A stretch of DNA of 64,000 nt from Dactylonectria macrodidyma (lineage: Eukaryota > Ascomycota > Sordariomycetes > Hypocreales > Nectriaceae): the NCBI GenBank assembly GCA_020744425.1, contig JAGMUV010000014.1, forward strand, positions 806,001-870,000, read 5' to 3'. A program made the translations under genes and the position numbers. This document shows positions 34,722 to 45,235 of this stretch, piece after piece. Below the pieces are notes generated by a model. The model made no database searches. It was not told the DNA's origin and saw only the letters and a program-made list of their open reading frames with translations. Numbering within the stretch: the first letter of the stretch is position 1; every line of letters starts with the position of its first letter.

Positions 34722-36795
34722 TCAATGACCGACTGCCTTGTCATATCCCGGGGGAGGTGAATTCGACCGCGCAGGACCAGCCTCGTCAACCGTTGCACCT
34801 CCTGGCTCTCCACGGGCCTGCACCGGTGGTACCGTCGGAATCTCCAGTCCCAACAACCTCAGCATCTCAAAGTTATTCATAGCAGGCGCAAGCTCGGCCG
34901 GGGACAAGAAGCCTCCCAAGTTAACGTTGGCTCCATGCCGCCGCAGCAGCCGAATCAAGTCCATGTCGACCTTTGCAATCGCCTGAGTCAGTGGAGTGCG
35001 CCCCTTCTTGTCCGCGGCGTTGACGTTGGCGCCGTGCTCGATAAGCATCTTAGCCTGGTCGCTTCTCCCCTTGTCCATCGCGTACAGGAGCATCGTCTCT
35101 CCGCCGCTCATCTTCTTGTCCGTGGCGGCGCCGTGCTGCAGCAGCAGTTGCACCAGCTCCGACAGCCCTGCCTCCATCGCGTAGCTCAGCGCCGCCACGC
35201 TGCACGTGCTATCGCTGACGTTGGCGTGCGCGCCGTGATTGAGGAGCAGCCGCGCTGTTTCTAGCCGCTCTTGGTCCGACAGCTTAGTATCTCTGAGGAC
35301 GGTGATGAGGATCGGGCTGCCGTAGAGGTCCCGGCCGTTGGCGTCTGCTCCGTGGCCTAAGAGCAGCGTCGCCAGGTCAATCCGTCGCTTGTTGAGTGCG
35401 TCCACCACCATGCTGTTTCCAGTGAGCGTGCGGCCATTTGCGCTCGCGCCGTAGCTCAGAAGAAGGCGGACCATATCCAAGTTGAGCTGGCCGGCAGCCA
35501 AGGCGATGAGCGAGTTGCCGCTTAGATCGTAAGACCCAACATCTGCTCCATGGCGTAGCAGCAGTTTCGCGAGCTCGACATTACCCTTTTTGACGGCTTG
35601 TGCAATTATAGGTCGTCCGGATAAATTCGTCGCGTTTGCATTTGCGCCATGTTCCAGGAGCACTTGGATTCCCTTGATGTTCTCACTAGAGACGACGTCG
35701 GTGAAGTAGGACTGGCCGGACCAGCTCTTCTGGTTGACGTCTGCGCCCTTGTTGATGAGCAGCCTGACAGCATCGATACTCCCGGCCGACGCAGCTAGGA
35801 ACATGGGCGGCAGCTTGGACCCATCTCGAGAGGAGACATCGACGCCAGACGAAAGAAGGAACTGGACCGCTTCCTCCTTATCGGCCATGATTGCGCAGGT
35901 CAAGGGCGTGTTACCATCTCCATCTCGACCGTTTATGTTTCCGCCCTGCGCAAGGAATCCCTTCATTTGTGCCACGTCTCCGCGCAGCGCGGCTTGGCAA
36001 AAGGCAGTTGCGAGAGGGTCGGGTTTTGGCCACAAGTTCGACGTCATGGCCTTGAAGGAACTCGTCAGCGACGACATGCTTTTGGCGAAGTTGGATGCTG
36101 GACTGGACGGCCCAGCCGCCGCTGGTTGAGACGAACTAGAGCCCGCAGGCTCATACGGTGGGGGTTCATTACTATTAGCCGTTGAATTCGGTGTTGGAGA
36201 AGGCATTGGGGAGCCCGCGTCGAGTATGATGTCTCGCGACTCGGAAGCCCTGTTGGAGGCAACATGGACTTGATCAAAGAACGCCACGCTCTCGTTTGAG
36301 TCCAGCGCGGTATCTTGTGCTTCCTTATCATTCCTACCACGGTCATTTAGCTAGCTACGCTCAAGCGTCACAGAGGCATTTCACATACATGGACAGCAGC
36401 TTCACAAAGACTTCGAACAACTGGGTGTACGCGCGCACCGCATCGCCATGCGCTGTACAGAAGCCCTCATCAAACAGCTTCACGTTATCAGGCTGCAGAC
36501 GCATAACCTGCTTGTTCAGTACGGCAGCAGTCGCATCGCACGCCGAGAGCGACAGGCTCAAGTGGCTCTGGAACCTCACTGAGATGGCGTGAGCACCATC
36601 CAAGGCGGCCTGGAGCTGGGCGACTTGTTGCTGGTGGCGGTGGAGCGCGTCGGACAGGGCAAAGAGGGTTTCGGAGGCGAAGTGATCTCGGCCGAGCGCC
36701 TGAAGGAGTTCACTGAGCTCCGTGGCGCTTGAAAGCGCTCTGTTGGAGATGGTTGTGGTCAGAGCCGTCAGCGAGACAACCGAGAAGGCATCCAT
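34722..36795 (-). CDS. Ankyrin-repeat protein with helical N-terminal domain
   Basis: Two exons (36795-36389 and 36333-34722) are joined over an intron at 36334-36388 (GTATGT..GTAG), giving 672 aa; the splice rebuilds KLLSMNDKEAQDTALDSNES. The N-terminal ~135 residues (MDAFSVVSLTALTTTISNRA, then SELLQALGRD and a helical stretch) resemble the helical heads of fungal STAND proteins. A Ser/Pro-rich linker follows. From about residue 250 there are 11-12 ankyrin units, for example DGNTPLTCAIMADKEEAVQF, GRTPLTQAIAKVDMDLIRLL and repeated LLLxHGADxNxRxLxG. The tail is Pro-rich (NSPPPGYDKAVGH). There is no nucleotide-binding domain. The function is unknown; protein binding is inferred. Confidence 0.9.
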
Positions 36796-37817
36796 GGTTG
36801 ATTGCGTATCGGATGGAGAGAGGGGTTGAAGTATCGCTAAAGATGTAAATGGACGATACAGCGTCAAACTGACCCAAGTATTCCTGTCCACTAATAAAGA
36901 CACACGACAAAGCGTGGATAGCTTTAATATATTCGGCTAGCCATCCGACCACTTCTCCATCCGCTCGTAGGGCTGAATCCGAGATGGGAAGGCTGATTTT
37001 GAGCGTCGTGGACGATGACGCGGTCCCCTCCCAGCTGATTCCCTGGCTTCCGCCCGCACGTGGGGATCGCCAGCCCAGTTGACCAGGGTATTGGACGAAC
37101 ACACTCAAATATGAGCTTATGGTCATGAGAAACAGACGCCGGCGCTTGGGAGGCCTTCAGATGCGACCCCACGAAAACCCCAGGCTTTATTAGCCTTATG
37201 CAGGCGAGACTCGTCATCACGAATCAGGGCATGGATACAGCAGGTAAGCCGGCATATCTCTCAACTCCTCTATAGCCTTAAGAGGCCGCCCAACTTCGGC
37301 TCCGTTAACTACCCAATAAGGTTGGATTTTCGGCTCAGATCCGGTCTTAAGGCTTTGTAGATCCCTGCCTCTGCTAGTGTTGATCGCGCGCCCGCTGTTC
37401 CGTTCTTTGGGCCCTGCTTCGCAACGTTTGATTGTGTTTACGGCGACTCGAGGAAAGTAATTGGACGTTCTGCCAGTTCGGGCATGCCGTTGTTGCTCAC
37501 TGAACAGCGGAAGAGGCCGCCAGACGTCGCCTAGAGTCTTTGCTGACCAGTAAACGATGAAATCGGAATGGCCGAACAGGATCACTCCATTGTATTTTGA
37601 TAATGTCGGCCAAGCACCTCAAGGTCATTCTTGATGCAAGTTGAGCAGTACGATCGAACTCGTAATACATGTGTCCCGGACCAAAGTCCCTCCACCAGGG
37701 TCGTGTAGCGAATGCGAGATTCCCTACACCTTGTTCCTCCAGGCATCAAATAATTGTAACGCCAAGTATTTCTTCCATGTTGCCAAATTCTCCTCCGTAT
37801 GTCCTCATTGTGTACTT
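36796..37817. other. Intergenic spacer
   Basis: About 1 kb between the ankyrin gene and the small mitochondrial gene. No frame with protein character was found. Confidence 0.45.
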
Positions 37818-38154
37818 TTAACGCGCTGGCGGAACGTTCCTTGGCTGCTCAGACTTTCCCGTGAGGTAGAAGTACATAAAGCCAAGCCCCACGGCACCGG
37901 CACCCATCGCAATGTATCGATTGTTCCTAGCAGCGATTCTCATGTTAGACCACGGATATCTCTAGTAGATTTCCATCCATTCAACAAGATCCTTACCGCT
38001 GTGGGTCAGGCGTGATATCGGGCCTCGCCCCTGGGGAGGCCTGTCGGACAGCACGAGATGCATGCAATCCTCGCTGAGAAGCCGCGATACGACTCGGGAT
38101 TGCCAACTGAAGAGTTTTCTGGGTTCGCAGCATTTTGGTGCCAATAAACGACAT
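37818..38154 (-). CDS. Small mitochondrial membrane protein, unknown
   Basis: Two short exons (38154-37997 and 37938-37818) with an intron at 37939-37996 (GTAAGG..TGAG, branch CTAAC) make 92 aa. The N-terminus (MSFIGTKMLRTQKTLQLAIP, then SQRGLHASRAVRQ) is Arg/Ser-rich with almost no acid, a good mitochondrial presequence with a GLHAS-type cleavage area. The second exon encodes one membrane span, RYIAMGAGAVGLGFMYFYLT, and a short tail ending in RNVPPAR. It looks like one of the small single-span inner-membrane proteins, but I cannot name it. The second exon is too short to stand out as an open frame on its own. Confidence 0.75.
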
Positions 38155-38750
38155 TGTAACGCGATGGTTGATACGGGTTGAACGGTGATTGAGAATAGAT
38201 GCAAATGTTGACAGGTTGACGTAGAAATTCCAACTCGCAGAAAATTGTCCCAGTTCCAAATGGTACAACGCGCGTCCTTAAATTAATGACTATTTGACAG
38301 AGAAAGCTTCGTGGCTCCATTGTGTGCTTCTCATCGTGGCGTCATTCATGCGTAGGTGTGTCGCAGTGATATCACCATCCAGTCGCCCGAAGTGCTGATG
38401 GTGTAAAGCAAATGCGACGACGAATCAGTCATTTCCATCATCCCCGGTTCGATGCGGGGAATCCTAGCACGATCTTCTGACGAACATCATATCATCCTTC
38501 CGTAGACCAGTCAAAATTAGAGGCTCGTTAACCTGATGCGATTCGCCCGTAATGGTAGCTAGCAACAGGTGAAGAATGTAACCACCCAAGAGCCAAAACA
38601 AATAAAGGGAAATCCTCGTATCAACGCCTGTGCTCACATATTCCCTGTTAACTCCTCTGCTGTCCTTCGAGAGATATTTCCAGCCCAAACCAGAGGCCAA
38701 GCCTCGATAGTCGATTCGTATCATGCTACCGGTCGTATCTCACTCTTCTC
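38155..38750. other. Intergenic spacer
   Basis: About 600 bases. A CCCCGGTTCGATGCGGGG hairpin near 38,443 looks like a tRNA T-arm, but the other arms are missing. Nothing else was seen. Confidence 0.45.
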
Positions 38751-39633
38751 TCACATGGTGATCCGTCGATTAGAAGAGACAAGGTGGCGGATACCACTCT
38801 GGACTGCCTGGAATCGCATGTATCCGCAGCTCTCGCTCTCTAGGTGGTTGACCAATCCAGCCAAGGTAGTGAACTCTTTGCGGCAGGGCCGGCCGGGGCA
38901 GTGGTACAGGTTTTGCTGGTGCCTGGGCGACGTAAGGTGTGAGTTCAATGAGTGAAGGGCATTGAAAAGCTGATGGCAGAGGTAGCACTCATAGGCTTCG
39001 AATTTTGAGTTCCAGGACTTGCCAGACGCCTCAAATGTCTTTTCACCATACCACTCGATAGTTTTGTTGGAGATGATTCCCTGGGGGTCGCGTTCTCGGA
39101 CAGCACGGTACAGGCGATCTCGGTCAAGCGGCGCTTTGGGGCAACTGCCTCGCTCCAGATGATGGGTAAGCCCTGTAGCTGTTCCACATGTTTTCTTGCA
39201 GAAGGGGCACTCAATCACAGACCCACGGTGTCGAGACGAATTCAGGTGCTAATCACGGGGGTTAGCAATCAGTATCAGCATCCATAGGATGAGAGCATCA
39301 TAGAACAACCTGTTGGATATTGTTCCAATTATTGAACTCGCGATCGCACTCGGCACAATACAAATGCTCGCGATGTTCGTGGTCCTTGCGCTCTGTTTTG
39401 TTCGAAAACCGGTCATAGCACATGTGGCATTCTGGAGCATCATCAGGCCAGTGCCCATAGAAGTCCATGTGTTCACGACGGTCATCCTCGTCGTCGAAGT
39501 ACTCATCGCAAGTATCGCACTCGAAGTCCGGGAAGCTATGGCCTAACGCCTGGCAGTGCGAGTTGCGCGCCTTAAATCCGCCATCATAACCAGCGTTGAA
39601 CTCGCGCCAGCAAGTTCCACAGGTGGGCGACAT
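38751..39633 (-). CDS. C2H2 zinc-finger protein
   Basis: Exon 1 (39633-39310) and exon 2 (39248-38751) are joined in phase 0 over an intron at 39249-39309 (branch CTAAC), giving 273 aa. The start at 39633 gives MSPTCGTCWREFNAGYDGG; an in-frame ATG at 39771 would add 46 residues without family character. Several C2H2 or C2H2-like units follow: FECDTCDEYFDDEDDRREHM, LYCAECDREFNNWNNIQQ running across the splice to HLNSSRHR, IECPFCKKTCGTATGLTHH, YECYLCHQLFNALHSLNSH and a last finger ending CGYMRFQ. This arrangement occurs in fungal multi-finger proteins of unknown role. Nucleic-acid binding is inferred. Confidence 0.88.
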
Positions 39634-40442
39634 GGTCGGACGCTTGAGCGAACTGGTGGGTCCTCCGACACCACCGTCGATCTTCGGCTCAGGTAGATCG
39701 CGGGGAAATGTCGACGTTGTGGATGATAGAGAATACCACGTTGCCCAATGGTGTTGAAGAAACGCACACACTGCCGACGTTGGGAAAAGAAAGAAACGTT
39801 CAAGGATGATGAAAAAATGGAAGAAGGGAGGCTTTACCTAAAGTTAGGCTTTGTGCCTTTCTTGAACGAAATGGCAGTCGGTGAGAACGTGGGGTCAAAG
39901 CGTACGACAAGTTGATAACGGAAGGAAATCGTTGGGGGAAGCTGCAAGGTCACACAGAATGGAGCTTGGCCTTCCGTTTCTCTTTCCGCGTTGGGAATGG
40001 TTAAGGGGCTGAACAAAAGCAAGCAATGCACGTATCCTTGTTCGCCAGTTTGTTCGTGAGCCCAAAAGCCGACTTGGTGCTACACCAGCCTCTCAACTTT
40101 CCAGCATCATTCCTCAAGTCAATCGGTTGCTAGGGCCGGCTTGCTAGGAACGCGATGTCTTGTATCGCGACATGCGTCACATTCCGTTGTGACTTGCTAG
40201 CAGCAACAATATTCAGAAGGATTTTGTCATTCCTTGGAAGAAGATCTCAATCCTCAGATTTTAGATGTCGCGTAGGTTGGAGATTGAAGTCTAGGGTAGT
40301 ACTTTAGACCCACTGTTGCCTAGAGCCCAGACCACACTCTGACTGACCAAAACATAGGATGCTCGCTCGTCTTTTGACGATGTCCGACCTCTTCTACTAC
40401 AGTTCCATCGGCCAAATTTTGTACACATTATTTGTGTTAACT
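39634..40442. other. Divergent promoter region
   Basis: About 800 bases between the zinc-finger gene and the archaemetzincin gene, which are transcribed away from each other. Nothing coding was supported. Confidence 0.45.
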
Positions 40443-41804
40443 ATGGCACGTCTTAAGAGGCGTTGTGCCCACAACAATGTCTACACCGGGTGTAGTCCTG
40501 CTGCTGAGGAAGCTGGCTTCCTCCAACCCCCTATCGAGAAACGCCTTGCAGCCGCAACACCTCCTGGACGGCGGACAGCGGAGAAAATGGCAACCCACCC
40601 TGATGAAATGCAAAATGAATGGAGCTTCCCAGCGCCGTTGGTTCTGCCAAACGATGACTTGGCGCTGGATCCCAAGTACCCTCCCCAGAGTCTCAAGTCG
40701 TGGCTCACGTACAATAGAAAGATGCCTATCAAACTGCCTAGGAACAAGATTTATGTCGTGCAACCACCGGAGGTGACAAGCTCTGTGAAGGCGATGATGG
40801 ATGGCTGGGAGACACCGCGTGTGCCCAAGGAGTTCGCCACACCTGACCTCCCCGCGGGAATCACGTCGCCCTCGACGGACGACCTGTGTAACTACCTGCG
40901 ATCATTCTACCACAAAATGGTCGTTGAAAAGCACGAAGGAAAGTTTCGTTGGCAGGCTTGGGGTTCAGGGTCCAAGAAGAACCCGAAATACATTGGACTC
41001 GCAACCCCCAAACCGTCCGAGGAGCTCATCGGTGTCAGGTTTCGACCGGCTCCAGATGGCATTGCGAGGATGCAGGTCAATCTGAATGATGTCTTGGATG
41101 CCCTGATTGACCGCGTGCCGCCCGATGCCTACGCCATCGTTATGCTCACTGACCTGGATATTTATGAGGACGAGGACGACGACTTTTGTTGTGGTAGAGC
41201 GTACGGCGAAAGTCGGATTGCCGTTGTCTCGTCCTTTCGATACAACCCCAAGTTGGATGTTTACTCTGACATACAACTTGGACACATGTGGCCGACATCC
41301 CACTGCGAGAGTTACGTGGACGAGCTGTGCGGCGCCGATAAACACCAATGCAAGCGAGCCAAAGTCTCAAGCAGCCTGCCGGACTCACCGCTCGTTGCCG
41401 CTATAGCTGCATGCAACGTCGTACCCATCCCAAAGACCAGAGACGAATTGGCCGGCATGTGGTTCTCCCGCGTTGCGCGCACCATGGCCCACGAGCTGGG
41501 CCACTGCCTCGGCCTGGACCACTGTGTTTACTACGCGTGCGCCATGCAAGGAAGCGCTGGAATGGCAGAGGATATGCGACAGCCGCCGTATCTTTGCCCC
41601 GTTTGTCTGAGCAAAATATCATGGGCGCTGTGCTCGTTTGTCGGACCCGGCGTGTTTGTGAATCTGCAGCGGGACTACATTGAACAACGGTACAACGCTC
41701 TTCGAACCTTTTGCGAGAACTGGAAACATGTCGGCATGTTTGCAGGCTATCAGGCCTGGATCGACGGGAGGATTGAGGAGAAAAAAAAGAACCCCTGGGA
41801 CTGA
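40443..41804 (+). CDS. Archaemetzincin-like zinc metallopeptidase (family M54)
   Basis: An intact single exon, 453 aa from the ATG at 40443 (MARLKRRCAHNNVYTG); the frame stays open to an ATG at 40359, whose product would start with an unlikely hydrophobic leader. The zinc motif HELGHCLGLDHC begins near residue 350 and is followed by the archaemetzincin second metal motif, YYACAMQGSAGMAEDMRQPP and LCPVCLSK, with four cysteines in the expected CX4CX14CX2C-like pattern. The N-terminal ~130 residues are variable, as in fungal homologues. It is probably a cytosolic aminopeptidase-like enzyme; the natural substrate is unknown. Confidence 0.93.
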   Translation: MARLKRRCAHNNVYTGCSPAAEEAGFLQPPIEKRLAAATPPGRRTAEKMATHPDEMQNEWSFPAPLVLPNDDLALDPKYPPQSLKSWLTYNRKMPIKLPRNKIYVVQPPEVTSSVKAMMDGWETPRVPKEFATPDLPAGITSPSTDDLCNYLRSFYHKMVVEKHEGKFRWQAWGSGSKKNPKYIGLATPKPSEELIGVRFRPAPDGIARMQVNLNDVLDALIDRVPPDAYAIVMLTDLDIYEDEDDDFCCGRAYGESRIAVVSSFRYNPKLDVYSDIQLGHMWPTSHCESYVDELCGADKHQCKRAKVSSSLPDSPLVAAIAACNVVPIPKTRDELAGMWFSRVARTMAHELGHCLGLDHCVYYACAMQGSAGMAEDMRQPPYLCPVCLSKISWALCSFVGPGVFVNLQRDYIEQRYNALRTFCENWKHVGMFAGYQAWIDGRIEEKKKNPWD

Positions 41805-42039
41805 TTCGCCGAATAAGGAGCCCCTCGTGCTTGCTTTTGTTCTCCGTGACTCTTTCTGGTTCCGGGCGCTTGTTCACGAACACGCGCGGGCACAATCACT
41901 TCGGCGGCAACGGTGATAAGGGGATGGATACCATAGCTGATTCAACACAATGACTTCGCCATAATACATTGGGTTCGAGACGACAAAGTCTCCCGTATCT
42001 CACCCACATCAGACCCAAGACGCTCGAGAAGACATCATC

Positions 42040-42825
42040 ATGACGCCCAACCCCAAACAACCCAACGACAAACTCCGCCCAGTCGTGTGTAACCACCACT
42101 TCAACGTGGGCTGTGACCCAAAGAACCCGAAGGAGCCTCGGCGACGCTGGTGTCCCGACTGCGGCCTTGCCTATGTTTCCTTTGGCTGCATCGATCTTGC
42201 CAAGCAGCACCATCTTGCGGAGTGCCAATCGCTGCTCAAAAACCTGGTCGATCCTCCCGTTGACTGGGAGCCGACCATGCCGCGTGGCGAGAAAGAAGCT
42301 ACCATATCTTCGCCTGGGGATCTCGTCGCGAATATCTCGGTCCCGTTTACTCGACTGTCAATGGGAACTTGGTTTCTGGGTCGATCCAGGGATGAGGTCA
42401 ACCGCATCCTTGTCGATAGCTACCGACTCCGGATGAGTGATATGAGCGCCGCGGCCAACGACGCCGATCTCAGGGACATGTACCACAAGTTTAGGAACTG
42501 TCCTGCTGGGTTCTATCACTTCACCGTCATGGCCGTTCAGCAGGATGGTATCATACCAAAGTGGTGGGGCGAACGCAACTTGGGCAGGTGTCTTCATCAA
42601 CTGGAAGACTTGAGGTCGGGCCAAGACAGTGGCGTTTCCGACCACATCGACCAAGACGTTGTCATTGATCGCTATGGAAAGGACATGAGCTTTCCAGTTT
42701 TGCTGCGCCTTCTAGCCGCGAAGGCCTACGGTTGGAAAATGTCATATTCTCCAGGAGAGGAGGAGCTTAGACGGCTGGTATATCGGGAGTACTGCGACAA
42801 TAAGGCTAGCTTTTCGGCATCTTGA
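42040..42825 (+). CDS. MYND-like zinc-binding protein, unknown
   Basis: A single exon of 261 aa, 235 bases after the archaemetzincin on the same strand. The N-terminus has a Cys/His cluster (VVCNHHFNVGC, RWCPDCGLAYVSFGC, HHLAEC) that could bind zinc. The middle, ILVDSYRLRMSDMS and IIPKWWGERNLGRCLHQLED, resembles the region after the MYND finger in fungal MYND-type/Mss51-like proteins (SYRLR..PxWW). I could not assign a function, and the finger spacing is not a textbook MYND. No membrane segment or signal is seen. Confidence 0.78.
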   Translation: MTPNPKQPNDKLRPVVCNHHFNVGCDPKNPKEPRRRWCPDCGLAYVSFGCIDLAKQHHLAECQSLLKNLVDPPVDWEPTMPRGEKEATISSPGDLVANISVPFTRLSMGTWFLGRSRDEVNRILVDSYRLRMSDMSAAANDADLRDMYHKFRNCPAGFYHFTVMAVQQDGIIPKWWGERNLGRCLHQLEDLRSGQDSGVSDHIDQDVVIDRYGKDMSFPVLLRLLAAKAYGWKMSYSPGEEELRRLVYREYCDNKASFSAS

Positions 42826-43406
42826 GCCTTGCAGCTATGGCTAATGATACAATACGCAAATAGAGGAAACCGAAGGCTATCTATGGAAGAGCGGAATGTT
42901 ATTGTACCATAGAGTAATCTCCCTGCTCTTTCTCCTCCCATACATTGTCAAACAAAGCACCACAGGTAGCACCCGTGACCGTTGGTGTAACGCCAGCACT
43001 CACCGAACACGGAGTTTCCATATTGGCGGATGCGGTACTACTTCATGAATAACAGACACCCATCGATTGAGTTGATTGCTTTAATGACAGGGTTGTTGAA
43101 ACAGCGGTTGATAGGCACTTTACAATCGTCGATCATTCCCGGACCCATATCTAGAGGCCGACTTCGCGGCTTCGCGGCATCTCGGCTTCGTCAATCGCCT
43201 GCCTTTTTCGGGCCAAGAAGCGGGCTGCGGGGCCTACATCCCGTTCGGCCAGCCGATTGTGTCTCGGAGAGCTAGATGGTGTGCTTATCGCGCTCCCCGC
43301 TCACGCTACAAACCATTTATTCCCCCTCCGTCTTTCTCCCCCTCAAAAGAAGAGAGGGAAGTAAAAGGCTCTTGGCTGTGTTAAATTCTCCGAAACTAAA
43401 GTCACC
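42826..43406. other. Intergenic spacer
   Basis: About 580 bases. 43,150-43,200 has a GGCTTCGCGGC repeat, and the last ~60 bases are pyrimidine-rich before the ATG at 43407. No coding sequence was supported. Confidence 0.45.
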
Positions 43407-45235
43407 ATGGCGCTAGCCAAGCTCTCTCTCCTTGCGGGTGTCGCCGGCGTCTCCGCGTTTGTCTCGGCCCCGTTCGGGAATGCATTCCAGAAGCCGTTCG
43501 GGCAAGAGGAGGCGGCGGCGGCGGCGGCGGCGGCGGCGTTCAATTGCGACTTGCCGCCCGTGCTGACGCCGGCCGGCGATGGATTGCCGTCCGGGAAGAG
43601 CTTGTTCTCCTCCGACCAGGCGCTTCTCAAGCAGGTGACGCGGCACCAGGCCATTGTGCGCGTGCCGACGATTTGTTACGACGACTTGGGCAAGTTTGAT
43701 GATGATGATCGCTGGGCGCCCTTTTATGACCTTCATGCTACGTTGGCCAAGATTTATCCCGTGCTGTAAGTCTATATTGATTCCCTGACGAATTGTTACC
43801 TGGCTGACCGACCTCAGCCACAAGCGCATGACGGTGGACAAGGTCAACACCTTTGGGCTCGTCTACACCATCAACGGCTCAGACCCGTCCCTCAAGCCCG
43901 TCTTCCTCGCAGCGCACCAAGACGTGGTGCCCGTAGCCGACGAGTCAACATGGACACACCCGCCCTTTGACGCGTACTTTGACGGCGAGTGGCTCTGGGG
44001 CCGCGGCTCGTCCGACGACAAGAACAGCCTGACGGCGATCCTGTCGGCCGTGGAGACGCTGCTGTCCCTGCCGGACTGGACGCCCCGGCGCACGCTTGTC
44101 TTGGGCTTCGGCTTCGACGAGGAGTGCTCGGGATATCGGGGCGCGGGCGCCATCGGCGAGTTCCTGACGGCGCGGTATGGTGACAACGGCATCGCGCTGA
44201 TCCTCGATGAGGGTGGCCTGCCGATGGAGCTGCTCGGCGACGACACGCTGTACGTGTTTCCCTCGGTCATGGAGAAGGGCCACGTCGACGTCTACGCCGA
44301 CCTGCACGTCGTCGGCGGCCACAGCTCCATGCCGTTCCCGCACACGGGCATCGGCATCATGGCCGAGATCGTGACGGCGCTCGAGGCCCGACCCTACGAG
44401 CCGCAGGTTCAACGCGGCAGCCCCGTGTACAACCACCTGGTGTGTGTGGCGCGGTACTCGGCAGATGCTGAGCCCGATATCGCGGACCTGCTCAAGAAGG
44501 ACGACTTGGAGGCGCTCACGACTGCCTTCGTCAAGCGGGGTGGCAGTGTGGCCCGGTTTATGGTGCAGACGTCGCAGGCCATCGACACCATCAGCGGCGG
44601 CCAGAAGATCAACGCCATGCCCGAGGTGGTGTCGCTGGGCGTCAACTACCGCGTGGCGCCGCAGAACAGCATCGCCGAGGTGCAGCACAACGTCGTCAAG
44701 TACGTCGACGCTACAGTGCAAAAGTACAACCTCAGCGTCAAGGCGTTCGAGGGCGACGAGAGGTACGCGGCGTACGTGGCAAGTCTTGGCCGAGAGAAGA
44801 ACAGCGACACCACCGATATCGCCTCCGACGAGGTTGACTACCGCGGCACGCTGGTTCTCCGCTCCGATGAAGGATCCGAGAGCACGGCCGTGTCGCCGAC
44901 CAGCGGGCCGATCTGGGACGTCTTCTCCGGAACCATCCAGCACGCGTTTGCCTTTGACGGCGGAAAGGTGGTGCCAGTTGGAGAGACCATGAACGGCAAC
45001 ACAGACACCCGCCACTACCTGAGTACGAATTGACCCTCCCCAAACCTCTCAGCCTAATACATATACTGACAAACTTGCAGACCTGTCCCCGCACGTCTAC
45101 CGCTGGACGCCCTCGCGGCAACGCGGATCGGAGAACATCCACACCATCGACGAGCGCGTGCGGATGGACTCGCACCTCGAGATGGTCAGCTTCTACTACG
45201 ACCTGATCCGCAACTTTGACGCATCAGAGGCGTGA
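43407..45235 (+). CDS. M20-family carboxypeptidase S-like peptidase
   Basis: Three exons (43407-43765, 43818-45022, 45081-45235) give 572 aa; introns are 43766-43817 and 45023-45080. A hydrophobic N-terminus (MALAKLSLLAGVAGVSAFVS) suggests a signal or signal anchor and a vacuolar or secreted place, as in yeast Cps1. Metal and active-site motifs are FLAAHQDVVPV, WGRGSSDDKNSLT, FDEECSGYRGA and a late His in the dimerisation part (VVGGHSSMPFPHTG). The C-terminal HVYRWTP and HTIDERVRMDSHLEMVSFYY are typical of Cps1/Gly-X carboxypeptidases. The substrate would be the C-terminal residue of short peptides. A run of about nine alanines from a (GCG)9 tract lies near residue 38. Confidence 0.93.
43511..43538 (+). 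repeat. (GGC)9 microsatellite inside the M20 peptidase gene
   Basis: Nine perfect GGC/GCG triplets encode a polyalanine run just after the signal region. Length is likely to vary between strains. Confidence 0.85.

Noticed and set aside
38420..38475. CCCCGGTTCGATGCGGGG hairpin resembling a tRNA T-arm, with GTGCT/AGCAC pairing around it
   Set aside because: No D-arm or anticodon arm fits at the required distances and the T-loop size is wrong for a tRNA.
43945..45015. Long open frame (356 codons) on the minus strand opposite the M20 peptidase
   Set aside because: It is antisense to an intact conserved gene in GC-rich coding sequence and its product has no domain character; it is a codon-bias shadow.
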